Source of the DNA: Oopsacas minuta
Taxonomy: Eukaryota > Porifera > Hexactinellida > Lyssacinosida > Leucopsacidae
DNA: 64,000 nucleotides
NCBI GenBank assembly: GCA_024704765.1
Contig: JAKMXF010000313.1
Span: forward strand, 341,450 to 405,449
Reading direction: 5' to 3'
The translations under genes were made by a program, and so were the position numbers. The notes beneath the pieces are model-generated. The model saw only the letters and a program-made list of their open reading frames with translations, had not been told where the DNA came from and did not search any database. Position 1 is the stretch's first letter; each line of letters opens with the position of its first letter. Positions 34,772 through 45,499 of this stretch are shown here, piece by piece.

Positions 34772-35788
34772 ATGGCTTCAGAGACCTTAGCCAAACTGGA
34801 GAGCATGAATACTGACACGATGACGGTTGCTAGGTTCGTGTTAGAGGAGCAGAAGGCTAATCCGCATGCCACGGGCTCATTCACCATTCTACTACAGTCT
34901 ATCTTGACTGCTATAAAGGCAGTCTCTCAAGCTGTCAGGAGAGCAGGCTTCGCACAACTACACGGTAAAGTGGGTGTAACTAATGTACAGGGAGAAGAGG
35001 TAGCAAAGCTTGATGTACTCGCTAATGATATGTTTGTAAATATGCTGAAGTCTAGTTTCGAGGTAGGATTGATGATATCAGAAGAAGATGAATCTGTAAT
35101 TGAAGTAGACCTGAAGCATCAGGGACGGTACATTGTGTGTTTTGATCCTCTGGACGGGTCAAGTAATATAGACTGCCTTGTGTCTATTGGTTCTATTTTT
35201 AGTATATTTAAGCGGGAAACAGCTGATCCTGTCAATCAGAACGAAGTTCTGAAGCCAGGTAGCACTATGATAGCTGCTGGCTACGCTCTGTATGGGAATG
35301 CTACAATGGTAGTTCTGACTAGCGGGAATGGAGTAAATGGGTTTACTCTAGACCCTTCCATAGGTGAATTTATTCTTACTAACCCTAATATACAAATTAA
35401 ACCGAAAGGAAAGATATTCTCAATCAATGAGGGATATGCTGCTTTCTGGGAAGAATCTGTAACTAAGTATATTCATAAATGTAAGTTTCCTGAGAGCGGG
35501 AGCCCTATGAATGCTAGATATGTGGGATCCATGGTTGCAGACGTGCATCGTACTCTCGTGTACGGTGGCATATTCTTGTACCCAGCCAACAAGAAGAGTC
35601 CCAAAGGGAAACTCCGTTATTTATACGAAGCTGCTCCTATGGCCTTTATAATAGAACAGGCAGGTGGTAAGGCTACGACTGGTAAGAAGAGGATATTAGA
35701 TGTAGTACCGGAGAATATTCATGACAGAGTCCCTGTGGTGTTGGGGTCTACTCAGGATGTGGATGAGTATCTTTCTTTCTGTGTGTAG
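34772..35788 (+). CDS. Fructose-1,6-bisphosphatase
   Basis: A complete 338-aa enzyme, the usual length for animal FBPase, which hydrolyses fructose 1,6-bisphosphate to fructose 6-phosphate in cytosolic gluconeogenesis. The metal/phosphate signature FDPLDGSSNIDC lies at residues 124-135. Upstream, VTNVQGEEVAKLDVLANDMF and MISEEDES supply the metal-binding acidic residues. Further on, RYVGSMVADVHRTLVYGGIF and YLYEAAPMAFIIEQAGGKA match the substrate-binding half. The C-terminus, VPVVLGSTQDVDEYLSF, is as expected. It is intronless, unlike most vertebrate FBP genes. No defect is visible. Confidence 0.97.
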   Translation: MASETLAKLESMNTDTMTVARFVLEEQKANPHATGSFTILLQSILTAIKAVSQAVRRAGFAQLHGKVGVTNVQGEEVAKLDVLANDMFVNMLKSSFEVGLMISEEDESVIEVDLKHQGRYIVCFDPLDGSSNIDCLVSIGSIFSIFKRETADPVNQNEVLKPGSTMIAAGYALYGNATMVVLTSGNGVNGFTLDPSIGEFILTNPNIQIKPKGKIFSINEGYAAFWEESVTKYIHKCKFPESGSPMNARYVGSMVADVHRTLVYGGIFLYPANKKSPKGKLRYLYEAAPMAFIIEQAGGKATTGKKRILDVVPENIHDRVPVVLGSTQDVDEYLSFCV

Positions 35789-36053
35789 AACTACCACCTA
35801 TCTATCTATATAGAGTTTGTTTTATCTCGAGATTTGTTTGAAATTCCAGGTTGTTAGTTATCCTATTTATTCAATTATTAGTATATAATTATATAATTAT
35901 TACTACCATAGGATTCTATACTTTAATGCAATGGTACTGATTGAGGACTTGGACTAGGGATACGTCAAGCCAGTGCTAAGGAATTCTATTAGTTACGAAA
36001 AATTTGAAACGTTACATTTTGGTCCGAATAAATGTATTATTGATATTTGACAT

Positions 36054-36760
36054 GACGCGCAGTCTACATCTACAAACTATTTTCAGGCCAAAATGACGTC
36101 ATTTGATTACTTAGCGAATATGTCAGAAAAATGTTCCAGTTTTGAAAATCTGTAGGGAGTAATTAATACAATTACGGCTTCAAGATTTATACCTGGGGTA
36201 TCCATAAATCCCATGGTTTAAATCTTCACGGATGTCCTATTTTTGGCAATATTCACCAATAACTTGACAACCTCCAATGCTATGGCAAAATCATCAACAC
36301 AGATATGTAGTATATACTCGAATTCCCATACCCTGATAATCATTTGATATGATGTCTCTGATGGTTATGAAGCAATCTTGAAAATGACCATATATGGCAT
36401 TATTGATGACTACAATATTCTTTCGAGATATCATATCAAAATGTATTATCAGGGTATGGGAAGTTGAGTATATACTACATTTCTGTTTGATGATTTGGCC
36501 ATAGCATTGGAAGTTGTCAAGTTATTGGTGAATATTGGCAAGAATATGCCATCCATGGTCACTACTATAACTCTAGAACGCGGGAACTTTATCATGGCAA
36601 ATCTTGATATTTTGTACAGTAACATCCGGATATCCCATGGCATAAATCTTAAAAACTTAAATGTATAAATTTACTCTCTACAAAGTTTCAAAACTGTAAC
36701 ATTTTTCTGACATATTTGCTAATTAAGAGATCAAATGACTTAATTGTGTAGACTGCGAGT
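36054..36760. mobile_element. Foldback element, copy 2
   Basis: GCGCAGTCTACA at the left pairs with TGTAGACTGCGAGT at the right. Further inside, ATGTCAGAAAAATGTT pairs with AACATTTTTCTGACAT, and CCATACCCTGATAAT pairs with ATTATCAGGGTATGG. The centre, near 36380-36400, contains AAAATGACCATATATGG, shared with copy 1. Its right end abuts the first recognisable codons of the hAT pseudogene, so it may have replaced or interrupted that element's 5' part. Confidence 0.75.
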
Positions 36761-38861
36761 GGGAAAGAAGCAATTAAATGAAGAACTTCGTTCAGAGGTT
36801 CTACTTAACTGTTGGGAGCCTCCCGACAATTATAAATTTCCTCCAATTATCCAAGGAGGTAGGGAGAGATATTTTAATAGCAAATGGCTTATTAACTACA
36901 CGTGGCTTGCTTATTCTGAAATTTATCAGGCGGGTTTTGCAAAATTTGTGTCCTATTTCTCGACCGACATGATAAACGTGTGGGTAAGGGGGTTCACAAA
37001 TGGTGGGCTCCTTAGTAACCAAGGCATTGACCAACTACAAGTGTGCAATTGAATTATTCAACAAACATAGTCAGTTAATTTATCATAGAGACTGTTGTGT
37101 AGCATGCGAAACTTTCAAAAGGACGGTAGGGACACCGAGACTTGATATTCAAGACCAGCTTGATCGACAAAGAATTAAACAGAAACTGTTAAACCGCCAG
37201 AGATTAGTACCTATAATCGAGACCATCCTCTTGTTAGGTAGACAGGAGTTATCATTTCGCGGACACAGGGGTGAATCTAAAGAATTAGATATTGAAGAAC
37301 CGAAAGAAAATGATGGTAACTTTCGTGCTGCGCTAAGATTACCTCTAAGAGCAGGAGATATTGTATTGAAAGACCACCTCGAATCCAGTGGATCCAATTC
37401 TAAATATTTAAGTCCAATGATCCAGAACGAGGTTATCAAGATTAGTGGAACATTGATTTGTCAAACAATAGCTTCCGAAGTCCAGAAAAGCATACCATTC
37501 TCTATTTTAGCAAATGGATCAGCGGATGTTTCTGCTCATGAGCAGCTTTCAATTTTCAGTTCGCTATGTTTTTCGATCGGAATGCTCAGTCTTTTTAAGG
37601 GAAATGTTTCTTGGCTTTGTTACAGTTTCAGATCTAACTGGAGAAGGAAAGACAATCATTTCATTCTGTGTTTCTACTGGATTAGATTTGAATAACATGG
37701 TGGGATTAGGTTCGGATGGTGCTAGCGCTATGTCTGGGAAGTTCAAAGGAGTGCAGGCATGAATCCGCGAATTATATCCAATGGTTCACTACACACACTT
37801 CATCGCACAGCTTAAATTTAGCAATTGGAAAAGCTAACACTGTTATTCTTGGAAGCGTATTTTCTAATCTTTCCTCCATAATTTCCTTCTTTCATGGTTA
37901 CCCTTTGCGAGAAGAGAAACTACGCCAAGCAATATGCCCAGAATCTAAGCGACAGCGATTGAAAACAATTTGTGCAACAAGATGGGTCGAACGACATGAT
38001 GCAATTCTTGTGTTCATGGAATTAATCGAGGCAATTGTTACCTATTTAGAAGAACTAACTCTTGTACCAGGAGAGACAGGTTCGAAAGCAAACCAACTTG
38101 TTCTTGTCTGCACATTATTTGACTTTCTATACTCAAGTACACTTTTAGAATATCCAAGCGCCCTTCTGCTGACAGTTTCTAAGCAATTACAGTCGCCAAC
38201 ATTGGATTTGGGTAACATTTGCTCAATGATTGAAAATGTGATTTCCATTTTCGAAAGGAAATGAATCAAAATGATGCTTGTACGCGAATTTACATTAAGG
38301 CTAAATCTAGAGCTGAAACTTTGGGGGTTTCAGTTACTTTACCAAGAGCTTTTGCAAGAAGTAACCCCGAATTCGTTGGAAAAGAAGAGTCTTTTTATAA
38401 AAAATGCGTTTTCATTCCATATTATCAGTGGCTGATTGAACAACTGAACTTAAGGTTTTTGAAGCACAAACAAAGTTTTTACAATTCAGAAACTTATTCC
38501 AAGTTTTGGGAAATATGCCAACAGAGGAAATGCAAAAAGTATTAGAGCCCATGGACACAATATTACATTTAGCTCTTCAGAAATCGAGGCACAAATGAAA
38601 ATTTGGGTTGAAAAGAAATGGAAGGGAGAGCTGATTCCTGATAATGCTGTTAACTCATTAGCACACTGCAATAGAGACATAATGCCGGCTATATTCCGTT
38701 TCCTACAGATATTTTCAACGATACCAATAACAACCGCAACAAGTGAAAGGAGCTTTTCAACCATGAAGCGTATAAAGACCTATCTTAGAAATTCTATGGG
38801 AGAAGAAAGATTATCAGGTCTTGCAATTATATCTGCCCATGGACGTGAAATACAAAATTGA
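36744..38861 (+). pseudogene. hAT transposase (ZMYM1-like) pseudogene
   Basis: Fragments in several frames spell out a hAT transposase. A TTF-type start is present (CWEPPDNYKFPP, WLAYSEIYQAGF), then RQRLVPIIETILLLGRQELS and LDLNNMVGLGSDGASAMSGK, the first catalytic region. Next come HSLNLAIGKANTV, CATRWVERHDAI with the family CxxRW motif, and the C-terminal dimerisation block TSERSFSTMKRIKTYLRNSM. Frame changes occur near 37010, 37560, 37750, 38265 and 38540. The N-terminal edge is lost at the foldback element. The right terminus CCTGACTACGCCACTG ends at 39086, and this is a dead copy. Confidence 0.85.
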
Positions 38862-39086
38862 ACCAGAGGAAATCATAAATGAAATAGCTAAAATTAACAG
38901 GAAGGTTGACATTGTTTTGTAGTGTATCTGTAGTATTAGTAAAGACAACAATATTTCAAGTGGTTTTGGGACATAGCCCCGTAAGTATTCCACTGATTGG
39001 GATAGATAAATATAAATTGCAATCAATCATCAAAATATTTCGGGGGGGCCATGGCCCCCTTGTCCCCTCCCCTGACTACGCCACTG

Positions 39087-39368
39087 TACTGAGGTAGCAG
39101 TGTATGCTGAGTCCAAATATGATATTGTAAACAACATATTGTGAATATTTGTTTACTTTAGGGACATAAAGAAAATAAATTTCAAAATTGAGGTAGAATC
39201 GTACTTTCAACGACCTTACTGAGCTAATCGAGTATATTGAGTCTGAATAATGTAAACAACATCAAAATTATTAAATCTCAATTGTTGTTTGTCTGTTTGT
39301 TTGTCTATTGAATACCTCGAGGCGTAATGCGACGAGTTCATCGTGAAGCGACGAACCAAGGCTCGTAA
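39087..39368 (+). mobile_element. 3' part of a Helitron-like element (copy C)
   Basis: A ~130-bp unit of the A/B family (AAATTTCAAAATTGAGGTAG, TTCAACGACC) is followed by TTATTAAATCTCAATTGTTG and the palindrome CGAACC-AA-GGCTCG at 39352-39365. The hAT element immediately to the left has removed or displaced its 5' half. Confidence 0.6.
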
Positions 39369-39479
39369 AGATATATAATTGAAAACGTGATCTAAAAATG
39401 GAAATGAAAAAGGTAACAAACAAATATTCAAAAATCTATTTAGTTTAGCTCTACAAAGCTGCCGTAAATACATCCAGAC

Positions 39480-40613
39480 ATGGGCAGTAACGAAGGAAAT
39501 AGATTTTTGGTGATTGATAATGGTTCAGGAATGATTAAGGCAGGATTTGCAGGAGATGATGAACCTCGTGCTGTCTTCCCAGCTATTGTGGGGAGACCTC
39601 GTCACAGTGGTATCATGGTTGGTATGAGTCAGAAACATTACTATGTTGGAGATGAATCTCAGAGTAAACGTGGCATCTTAGCTCTATATTATCCCATGGA
39701 ACACGGTATAGTTACTAACTGGGATGATATGGAGCATATCTGGCATCATACATTCTATAATGAGTTACGTGTAGCACCAGAAGAATGTGGAGTTCTGATG
39801 ACAGAATCACCTCTCACCCCTAAGGCTAACCAAGAGAAAATGGTCCAGATAATGTTTGAAACATTCAGCATTCCATTTCTCCACCAATGTATCCATCCTA
39901 TACTATCTCTCTATGCTTCTGGTCGTACTACAGGACTTGTTATTGACTCTGGAGCAAGTGTGTCTCATGTTGTTCCTATCTTCAAGCAACATGCATGTAC
40001 ACATGCAATTCTACGTCAGGATATTGCAGCTGGTAGAGACTTGACTGACTACTTGATGAAGATACTGTGTGAGCGTGGTTACTCATTTACTACGTCAGCA
40101 GAACGAGAGATAGTTCGGGACATTAAGGAGAAGTTGGGTTACGTGTCTATAAACTTTGATGAAGAGATCCATGAGAGTGAACCTGATGATACTCTCGAGA
40201 AGAAGTATGAATTACCCGATGGACAGGTAATAACTATTGGGAATGAGAGATACCGTTGTACCGAACCAATCTTCAAGCCTTCTCTCATAGGAATGAGTGC
40301 TTGTGGGATACAAGATCTAGTCTATAGTTCTGTCATGAAGTGTGACATTGACTTACGTAAATACCTCTTCAAGAATATTATCCTATCTGGAGGTAACACA
40401 ATGTTTTGTGGATACTCACAGCGTATTGAGAAGGAAGTAACCCAATTAGCTCCAACATGTGATAAAGTAAAAGTTATAGCTCCTCCTGAGAGGAAATACA
40501 GTACTTGGATTGGAGGATCTATTCTAGCTTCAATGACTGATTTCTATAAAATTTGTATATCTCATGATGAGTATGAGGAGTATGGACCCTCTCTTGTACA
40601 TAGAAGATTTTAA
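39480..40613 (+). CDS. Divergent actin with altered phosphate-binding loop
   Basis: A full-length intronless 377-aa actin. The first phosphate loop is canonical ([16 protein letters not shown], Asp13 matching actin Asp11), as are [54 protein letters not shown] and [18 protein letters not shown]. The second phosphate loop, normally DSGDGVTH, reads DSGASVSH at residues 156-163. Two residues that contact the nucleotide phosphates, Asp157 and Gly158 of muscle actin, are therefore Ala and Ser. The segments after [11 protein letters not shown] and the C-terminus HRRF, lacking the penultimate Cys, also diverge. It clusters with conventional actin rather than Arp families by length and lack of inserts. 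It may be an expressed specialised actin or a retrocopy under relaxed constraint; the frame is intact. Confidence 0.9.
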   Translation: MGSNEGNRFLVIDNGSGMIKAGFAGDDEPRAVFPAIVGRPRHSGIMVGMSQKHYYVGDESQSKRGILALYYPMEHGIVTNWDDMEHIWHHTFYNELRVAPEECGVLMTESPLTPKANQEKMVQIMFETFSIPFLHQCIHPILSLYASGRTTGLVIDSGASVSHVVPIFKQHACTHAILRQDIAAGRDLTDYLMKILCERGYSFTTSAEREIVRDIKEKLGYVSINFDEEIHESEPDDTLEKKYELPDGQVITIGNERYRCTEPIFKPSLIGMSACGIQDLVYSSVMKCDIDLRKYLFKNIILSGGNTMFCGYSQRIEKEVTQLAPTCDKVKVIAPPERKYSTWIGGSILASMTDFYKICISHDEYEEYGPSLVHRRF

Positions 40614-40681
40614 TTGTAAATTTGTATATATTTGTCTCTCCTATGGTACCCAGAAGTTTCGTCCAATTGAAAAGTCCCCAT

Positions 40682-42184
40682 GGGCCAGTTTGGGCTGCCT
40701 AAAACTGGTCTGGAGGACCAATTTGTATTGTCATATATCTCCACTAGTTGACGCGAGGATTTGAACTCTTGCGTCCAGCATGGTTCTTTTTTTGGCACCC
40801 CTTGACTGCTGATGGGTGTATCTTGGAGGCTTACTGGCAGAACATATTGCATTTTTTATCGAATTATAATTTGCTAATGAACCTGGTGTTACCTTGTCTT
40901 GTCTGTCATTTATTTTTACTTTTGGGCACGAGGATTTGAAATTTTGCTTGGATTCGTGTCCAGCGTGGTTGCTTCAAAATGCACTTGTCAGCACGACTTG
41001 GTTGCTGACAAGTGTATTTTGAAGCATTCCTGATAAGAGGATATGACTTGGTTATCGAATTAACTAATGAACCTGGCGTTACCTTACGAGTATTTCTTAA
41101 CATCTTTTGGAGTTTTTTATAATTTTTGTTTGATTAATTCACTTTACTTTCAAACTTGAAATCTTTGCCGACCAATTTTGCCCTAAATTATTTTAACATT
41201 TTCTACTTCTTTCTTTCTATCAGAATAGCTACCTCTATGCCAGGGTGTTTAACATCGTAATGAGTTAGTTATATTCGGAATAACAGGTATAACTCAATTT
41301 GTTCGCCCAGTGTTATAGGACGAATAATGCTAACAAAACTGTGAATTCCATTATCTGCAAGTATGTGATGTTAACTCGATGAAATGCATAAATTAGGAAC
41401 TAATAATTCTGATAATTAATTAAAGTTATGGGCTGACACCAATAGTTGCTATGTACTGAGTGAGTCTATAACATTATGGATCGTCTACAAGTTCTATGAA
41501 ACAGCTGTGCTACAATGCTCATGCCGACCGTTTTTTAAAGACATGAAACACGTGACAACTTATTTCTCAGCAAACTAAGCAAAAGCAATCATCATGCAGT
41601 GCCAGTACCTTTAAAGGACCCTCCATGAAGTACCGGGTACTTCGTGGAAATAATTTTGAAAATAGGACCCACCACCAAGCTATGGGTCCATTATCTCCTG
41701 AGTGACGCCCCTGTCCATTTCCTGAAACATTTCCTAGCGTCAGAGCGCGGAGACAACGGTTATACTCTGGACAACCAGTGGTGGACCCAAGGGGACGAAT
41801 TGGGCATTTTCCCAGATTTGAGGCCCCCAGGTCTGCCAGATCCTCAAGCTGTCACGAAAAATATGGTCCTACCTAGCCGAAATTGGTCCAGCAAAGATTT
41901 GTCCTAGAAAGTAGAGTGAATTAATCAAAAGAAAACGATGAAAACTCCAAAGGATGTTAACAAATACTGGTAAGGTAACACCAAGTTCATTAGCAAATTA
42001 TAATTCGATAAAAATGCAATATGTTCTGCCAGTAAGCCTCCAAGATACACCCATCAGCAGCCAAGGGGTGCCAAAAAAAGGACTATGCTGGACGCAAGAG
42101 TTCAAATCCTCGTGTCAACTAGTGGAGATATATGACAATACAAATTGGTCCTCCAGACCAGTTTTAGCCAGCCCAAACTGGCCC
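40682..42184. mobile_element. Inverted-repeat element downstream of the actin gene
   Basis: Arms 40682-40895 and 41971-42184 are inverted copies; base n pairs with about 82866-n. They share GGGCCAGTTTGGGCTG, CTGGTCTGGAGGACCAAT and CTGATGGGTGTATCTTGG. The left side has a second, shorter copy of the inner segment at 41040-41115 (AATGAACCTGGCGTTACCTT). Between them is a hairpin, TGCTTCAAAATGCACTTGTC against its near-complement (40968-41027). The ~1.08-kb centre carries no recognised gene. Ends and target duplication are not resolved. Confidence 0.65.
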
Positions 42185-42546
42185 TGGATCGGGGGACCAG
42201 ATTTGGCAGCCAAAATTGGTCCAACCAGAGCACTTTTGGCTCGAAAAATTTTTGCGCAACAAGGCCACCACTGCCCAATATATATATTTAGATTTTGCCC
42301 AGGGTATGCAAAATCCTCCAACCGCCCCTGTGGACAACACAATGTGGGTATCCTTGGTCTCTGGTCTTCCATGGAAGTTCCGCTCGACGAACATTCCACT
42401 ATTCGAGCAATCTTGACATTAATCCAAGTTTAAAATGATGTCCTACAGTAAGAATAGTGAGCATTGCATATCTATGTCGTTATATTGTAAATCCCTGAGG
42501 GTACCTATTATCAGAGTTCCACTGTATATGCTACTAGATAAAAGGT

Positions 42547-44298
42547 TTGAGTATACAAGTGCGTATGTATTTTAATGAGGGAGTGATAGTATGGCCGCTC
42601 TTTTTGCATAATCGAAGACTTGCAACTTTTCTCATACTATTTTGTTGCAATGAAGAGCAGGACATGAAGAGTGCCAATGTTTGTAAAGAGATGCTCGAGA
42701 AGGGACACTCCTCTCCTATCTATCCACAATTATCACTTGATAAATCCGCCTTTCTTTTCGACTCACTTGAGGTCGGTAAAACTAAGTATTTAGAATTTCG
42801 ACGTACATTACTTTCTGAAGATCTCAAGTTACCAAGCTACATTATTGTAGCTAAACATCAGTCTCAAATTAATTTGCTGGATGAGGTGCGTATAATTCAT
42901 AGAGAATTTCCATGTGGAGTAGGTATTTCTACACCAGACTACTCACCATACAGTTGAACGAATTGTATCTAACTTAAGTCTTGATAACCTTGTTAATTGT
43001 CTATCCTCTTAAAGTTCGAGTATCCGATGGCTTAGATGGATCTGTGTGTCATCGAGTTTACCAGCAAGCTTTATCTAACCCTGACCTCTCGACTCCAACC
43101 TTCATTTTATTTGGTTTCAAGGTTAACGCAATCATAAATGCAAATGATCATATCCTATGGAAACCTCATCATCTGAATTCACCATTTTGCACTCGACCAG
43201 TTGCCCTCTTAGCCCTTCCAGAAAATGAAGAGAGTGTCAAGTGTTTAATGGACTCATTAATAAATAACGAAACTTCAACTATTGAAGAGAGTGGTTTGTG
43301 TTTACAGAATGGCAATGCAGAGGTCAAGATCATAATATCTCATTTCGATACAAAGATGGCAAAAATCTTAAGCGGTGCTGGTGGTGCTAATTCCCAAATG
43401 TGTACTGCAGCGTTCAAACAGATACACAATATTAGCATAGTTCAAAATGGCTTTACCATAAATAAGACAATCCATGATGCACGTGATGTATTTGACGAGG
43501 TTGATGAAGAAGAATTTTGTCTTTGCCAACAAATCAAAGATTCAATTTAACACACAAACCGATCTCAGAAAAAGATATCATATCAGCTTCTCCTCTACAT
43601 GCATATTTGAGAACATTTAGTTGGTTCCTATTAGTGATTTGCCATTTACAGTGTGGTGCTACTCAAAAAATGGTCACCAACTTCGCCAAAAATTCTTGGT
43701 GCCAAGAAATATATTACTAGCTTTATTAAGGAAAAACTTAGTATATCCATGACACACCATCAGTCCAAGGCGGAACCACAACAACCGGAAATGTTGTTCA
43801 GAGATGCTTCACAAGTAGAGATGATACTGTGCAAGGATATTTATGGTTGTTCCTCAAGAGACACATCAAGTTGTCACTACAATCTTTAATAATTTGAGTG
43901 CTATCTTGAGATTGTATAATAGCAACAGGAAAGTGGACACCTGGCCTTGACAATGTAGAGACCTACGAATCCATTTTGATCAATTTTTCATGGGCACATG
44001 TAACCCCTACTTTACATAAACTTCTAGTCCATGCACCACAAATAATTGCAGATCATAATGATGGGTTTGGCTTAGAAGATTTGTCTGAAGAAGGCCTTGA
44101 ATCTTGCGATAAATTGGTCAGGCGATACCGTGAGAGACTCTCAAGAATATTTAGCTTTGAGGACAACTTACCTCTCAAAGTGATCCAATTTTAGCATCCT
44201 TTCGTAATAATACCAAAAAAGATTCGGAGCCAGATCTATCTGAGTTGAAAAGCTGTCAAGATGTTTTGGTGAATTCACTAATTATAAATACGTTATAG
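42547..44298 (+). pseudogene. RAG1-like/Transib-superfamily transposase relic
   Basis: Pieces in several frames follow the order of the RAG1 core. A nonamer-side segment (LEVGKTKYLEFRRTLL, about 42760) leads to VRVSDGLDGSVCHRVYQQ (43010), the first catalytic Asp region. ILSGAGGANSQMCTAAF (43365) is the zinc CxxC region with the first Cys changed to Ser. SPLHAYLRTFSWF (43582) is the second catalytic block, where the Asp expected before PLH is Ser. GGTTTTGNVVQRCF (43768) and TPTLHKLLVHAPQII (44000) follow, the latter with the paired His of the second zinc site. Last is LSEEGLESCDKLVRRYRERL (44083), where RAG1 has ASEGNESGNKLFRRFRK with catalytic Glu. SDPILASF leads to a stop at 44296-44298. At least five frameshifts make it inactive. 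No RAG2-like gene is seen nearby. Confidence 0.8.
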
Positions 44299-44299
44299 T

Positions 44300-44910
44300 T
44301 AGTTCAATGAACGGTAGGTCATTTCAACAAGAAATGTGGTTTCATAAGTTTATAAAAATGTACATTAAATAGTGTTAATAATATCAAAACATAAAATATT
44401 CAATTTCTGAACATATAACTCACAAATTGCCTTAATTATAATCGATAAAAAAAACAAAATATTTTTGAATGTGACAATGACGTCATTACTTTCACACCCA
44501 AAGACTTAGAAAAAATCTAGTTACGTCAATCGATCCCTTGGGTATGATTCCCCATATGTCAATAATATAGTTTAATACGTTATCTAGTACCCTAATACCT
44601 ACGTTCAGGTTTTGGCCATTTCGTGCCACTGTGCTTGCTTCGAAAAGGAGCGCACTCCAGCTCCCGCTTCAAGAAAATGTAGCGCACTCCATTCGCGCTC
44701 CTTTTCATTCTTTCAGATTTACATTAGATTTGTATTTAAGTAATCAGGTTAGAATTTAACAATTGTACATTCTAGAAATTGCTAAATGCGCCAAGATCAA
44801 ACCATTCCAATAAATTGTGAATTCTACAAAAGTGTCCAAGCATCCACTTTTTATAGCATATATAATGAAATTTATACAGAATAACGATGAAATTGTAAAT
44901 TGTGTGCAAC
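44300..44910. other. Spacer 3' of the RAG1-like relic
   Basis: No gene. A GC-rich inverted repeat (AAAAGGAGCGC facing GCGCTCCTTTT) lies at about 44643-44707, with GCGCACTCC repeated inside it. Confidence 0.4.
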
Positions 44911-44912
44911 TA

Positions 44913-45061
44913 CAGCGCCGTAGGAAGCAAAGAATTATTGGCACGGCGAGGTACATTGTATTGGAATGGCATTCATCACATCTGACTATTACTAATAATA
45001 GAAATTTTTAATTATTGGTGCGGCGAGCGTCGCACCTGCCGCACCGGTTCCTACGACGCTG
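44913..45061. mobile_element. Candidate hAT-type MITE (149 bp)
   Basis: CAGCGCCGTAGGAA at the left faces TTCCTACGACGCTG at the right (one difference), termini of hAT type. Flanking 8-mers do not match, so the insertion duplication has decayed or the edges are slightly off. Confidence 0.55.
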
Positions 45062-45231
45062 AATTAAATAGGACCGCGCTCCAGGTATTTCTTTACCCTG
45101 GCTGGATATGTACAGTATAGTCATAATCGAAGATTAAATGAATAATTAAATGATCGAGAACGGGAACGCTGATCACAATTTCCCCTAGGATCGGGATCGT
45201 GTTTCAGATCGGATCGTTTAATTCCCTAGTC

Positions 45232-45394
45232 CATTTATTTCCAACCTGGGGTCCATGAACCCCTTAGTGTGTCCAAAGATTACGGCTGGGGGTTCACAGG
45301 AGCTCAAAGTTTAAATTGCAGTATATGGGAAGTCTACAGAATGTGTTAATATTGGTATAGGGGGTCCACGTTTGAAAAAGATTGAGAACCGATG
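45232..45394. mobile_element. hAT MITE with 8-bp target duplication
   Basis: Left end ATTTCCAACCTGGGGTCC and right end GATTGAGAACCGATG are diverged members of the CAGTGGTTCTCAACC family. Both flanks read CCCTAGTC (45224-45231 and 45395-45402), a perfect hAT-type duplication. It sits about 100 bp upstream of the CCT4 start codon, so it lies in the promoter or 5' leader. Confidence 0.8.
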
Positions 45395-45499
45395 CCCTAG
45401 TCATTACACTTAGTACGTAGCTATTACTTTATATTTCTGAATCTTAATTGAGAAATTACTGCTAAGTACAAATTCTTATAGCAATATTATACAGTGATA

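Noticed and set aside
40745-40790. GAGGATTTGAACTC as the T-arm of a tRNA gene on the minus strand
   Set aside because: The stem does not pair properly and no acceptor, D or anticodon arm surrounds it; the text belongs to the inverted-repeat element and recurs at 42.1 kb.
44629-44636. CACTGTG near 44630 as the right terminus (RSS-like heptamer) of the RAG1-like element
   Set aside because: A lone heptamer is expected often by chance; no matching CACAGTG start or 5-bp duplication was found on the left side of the relic.
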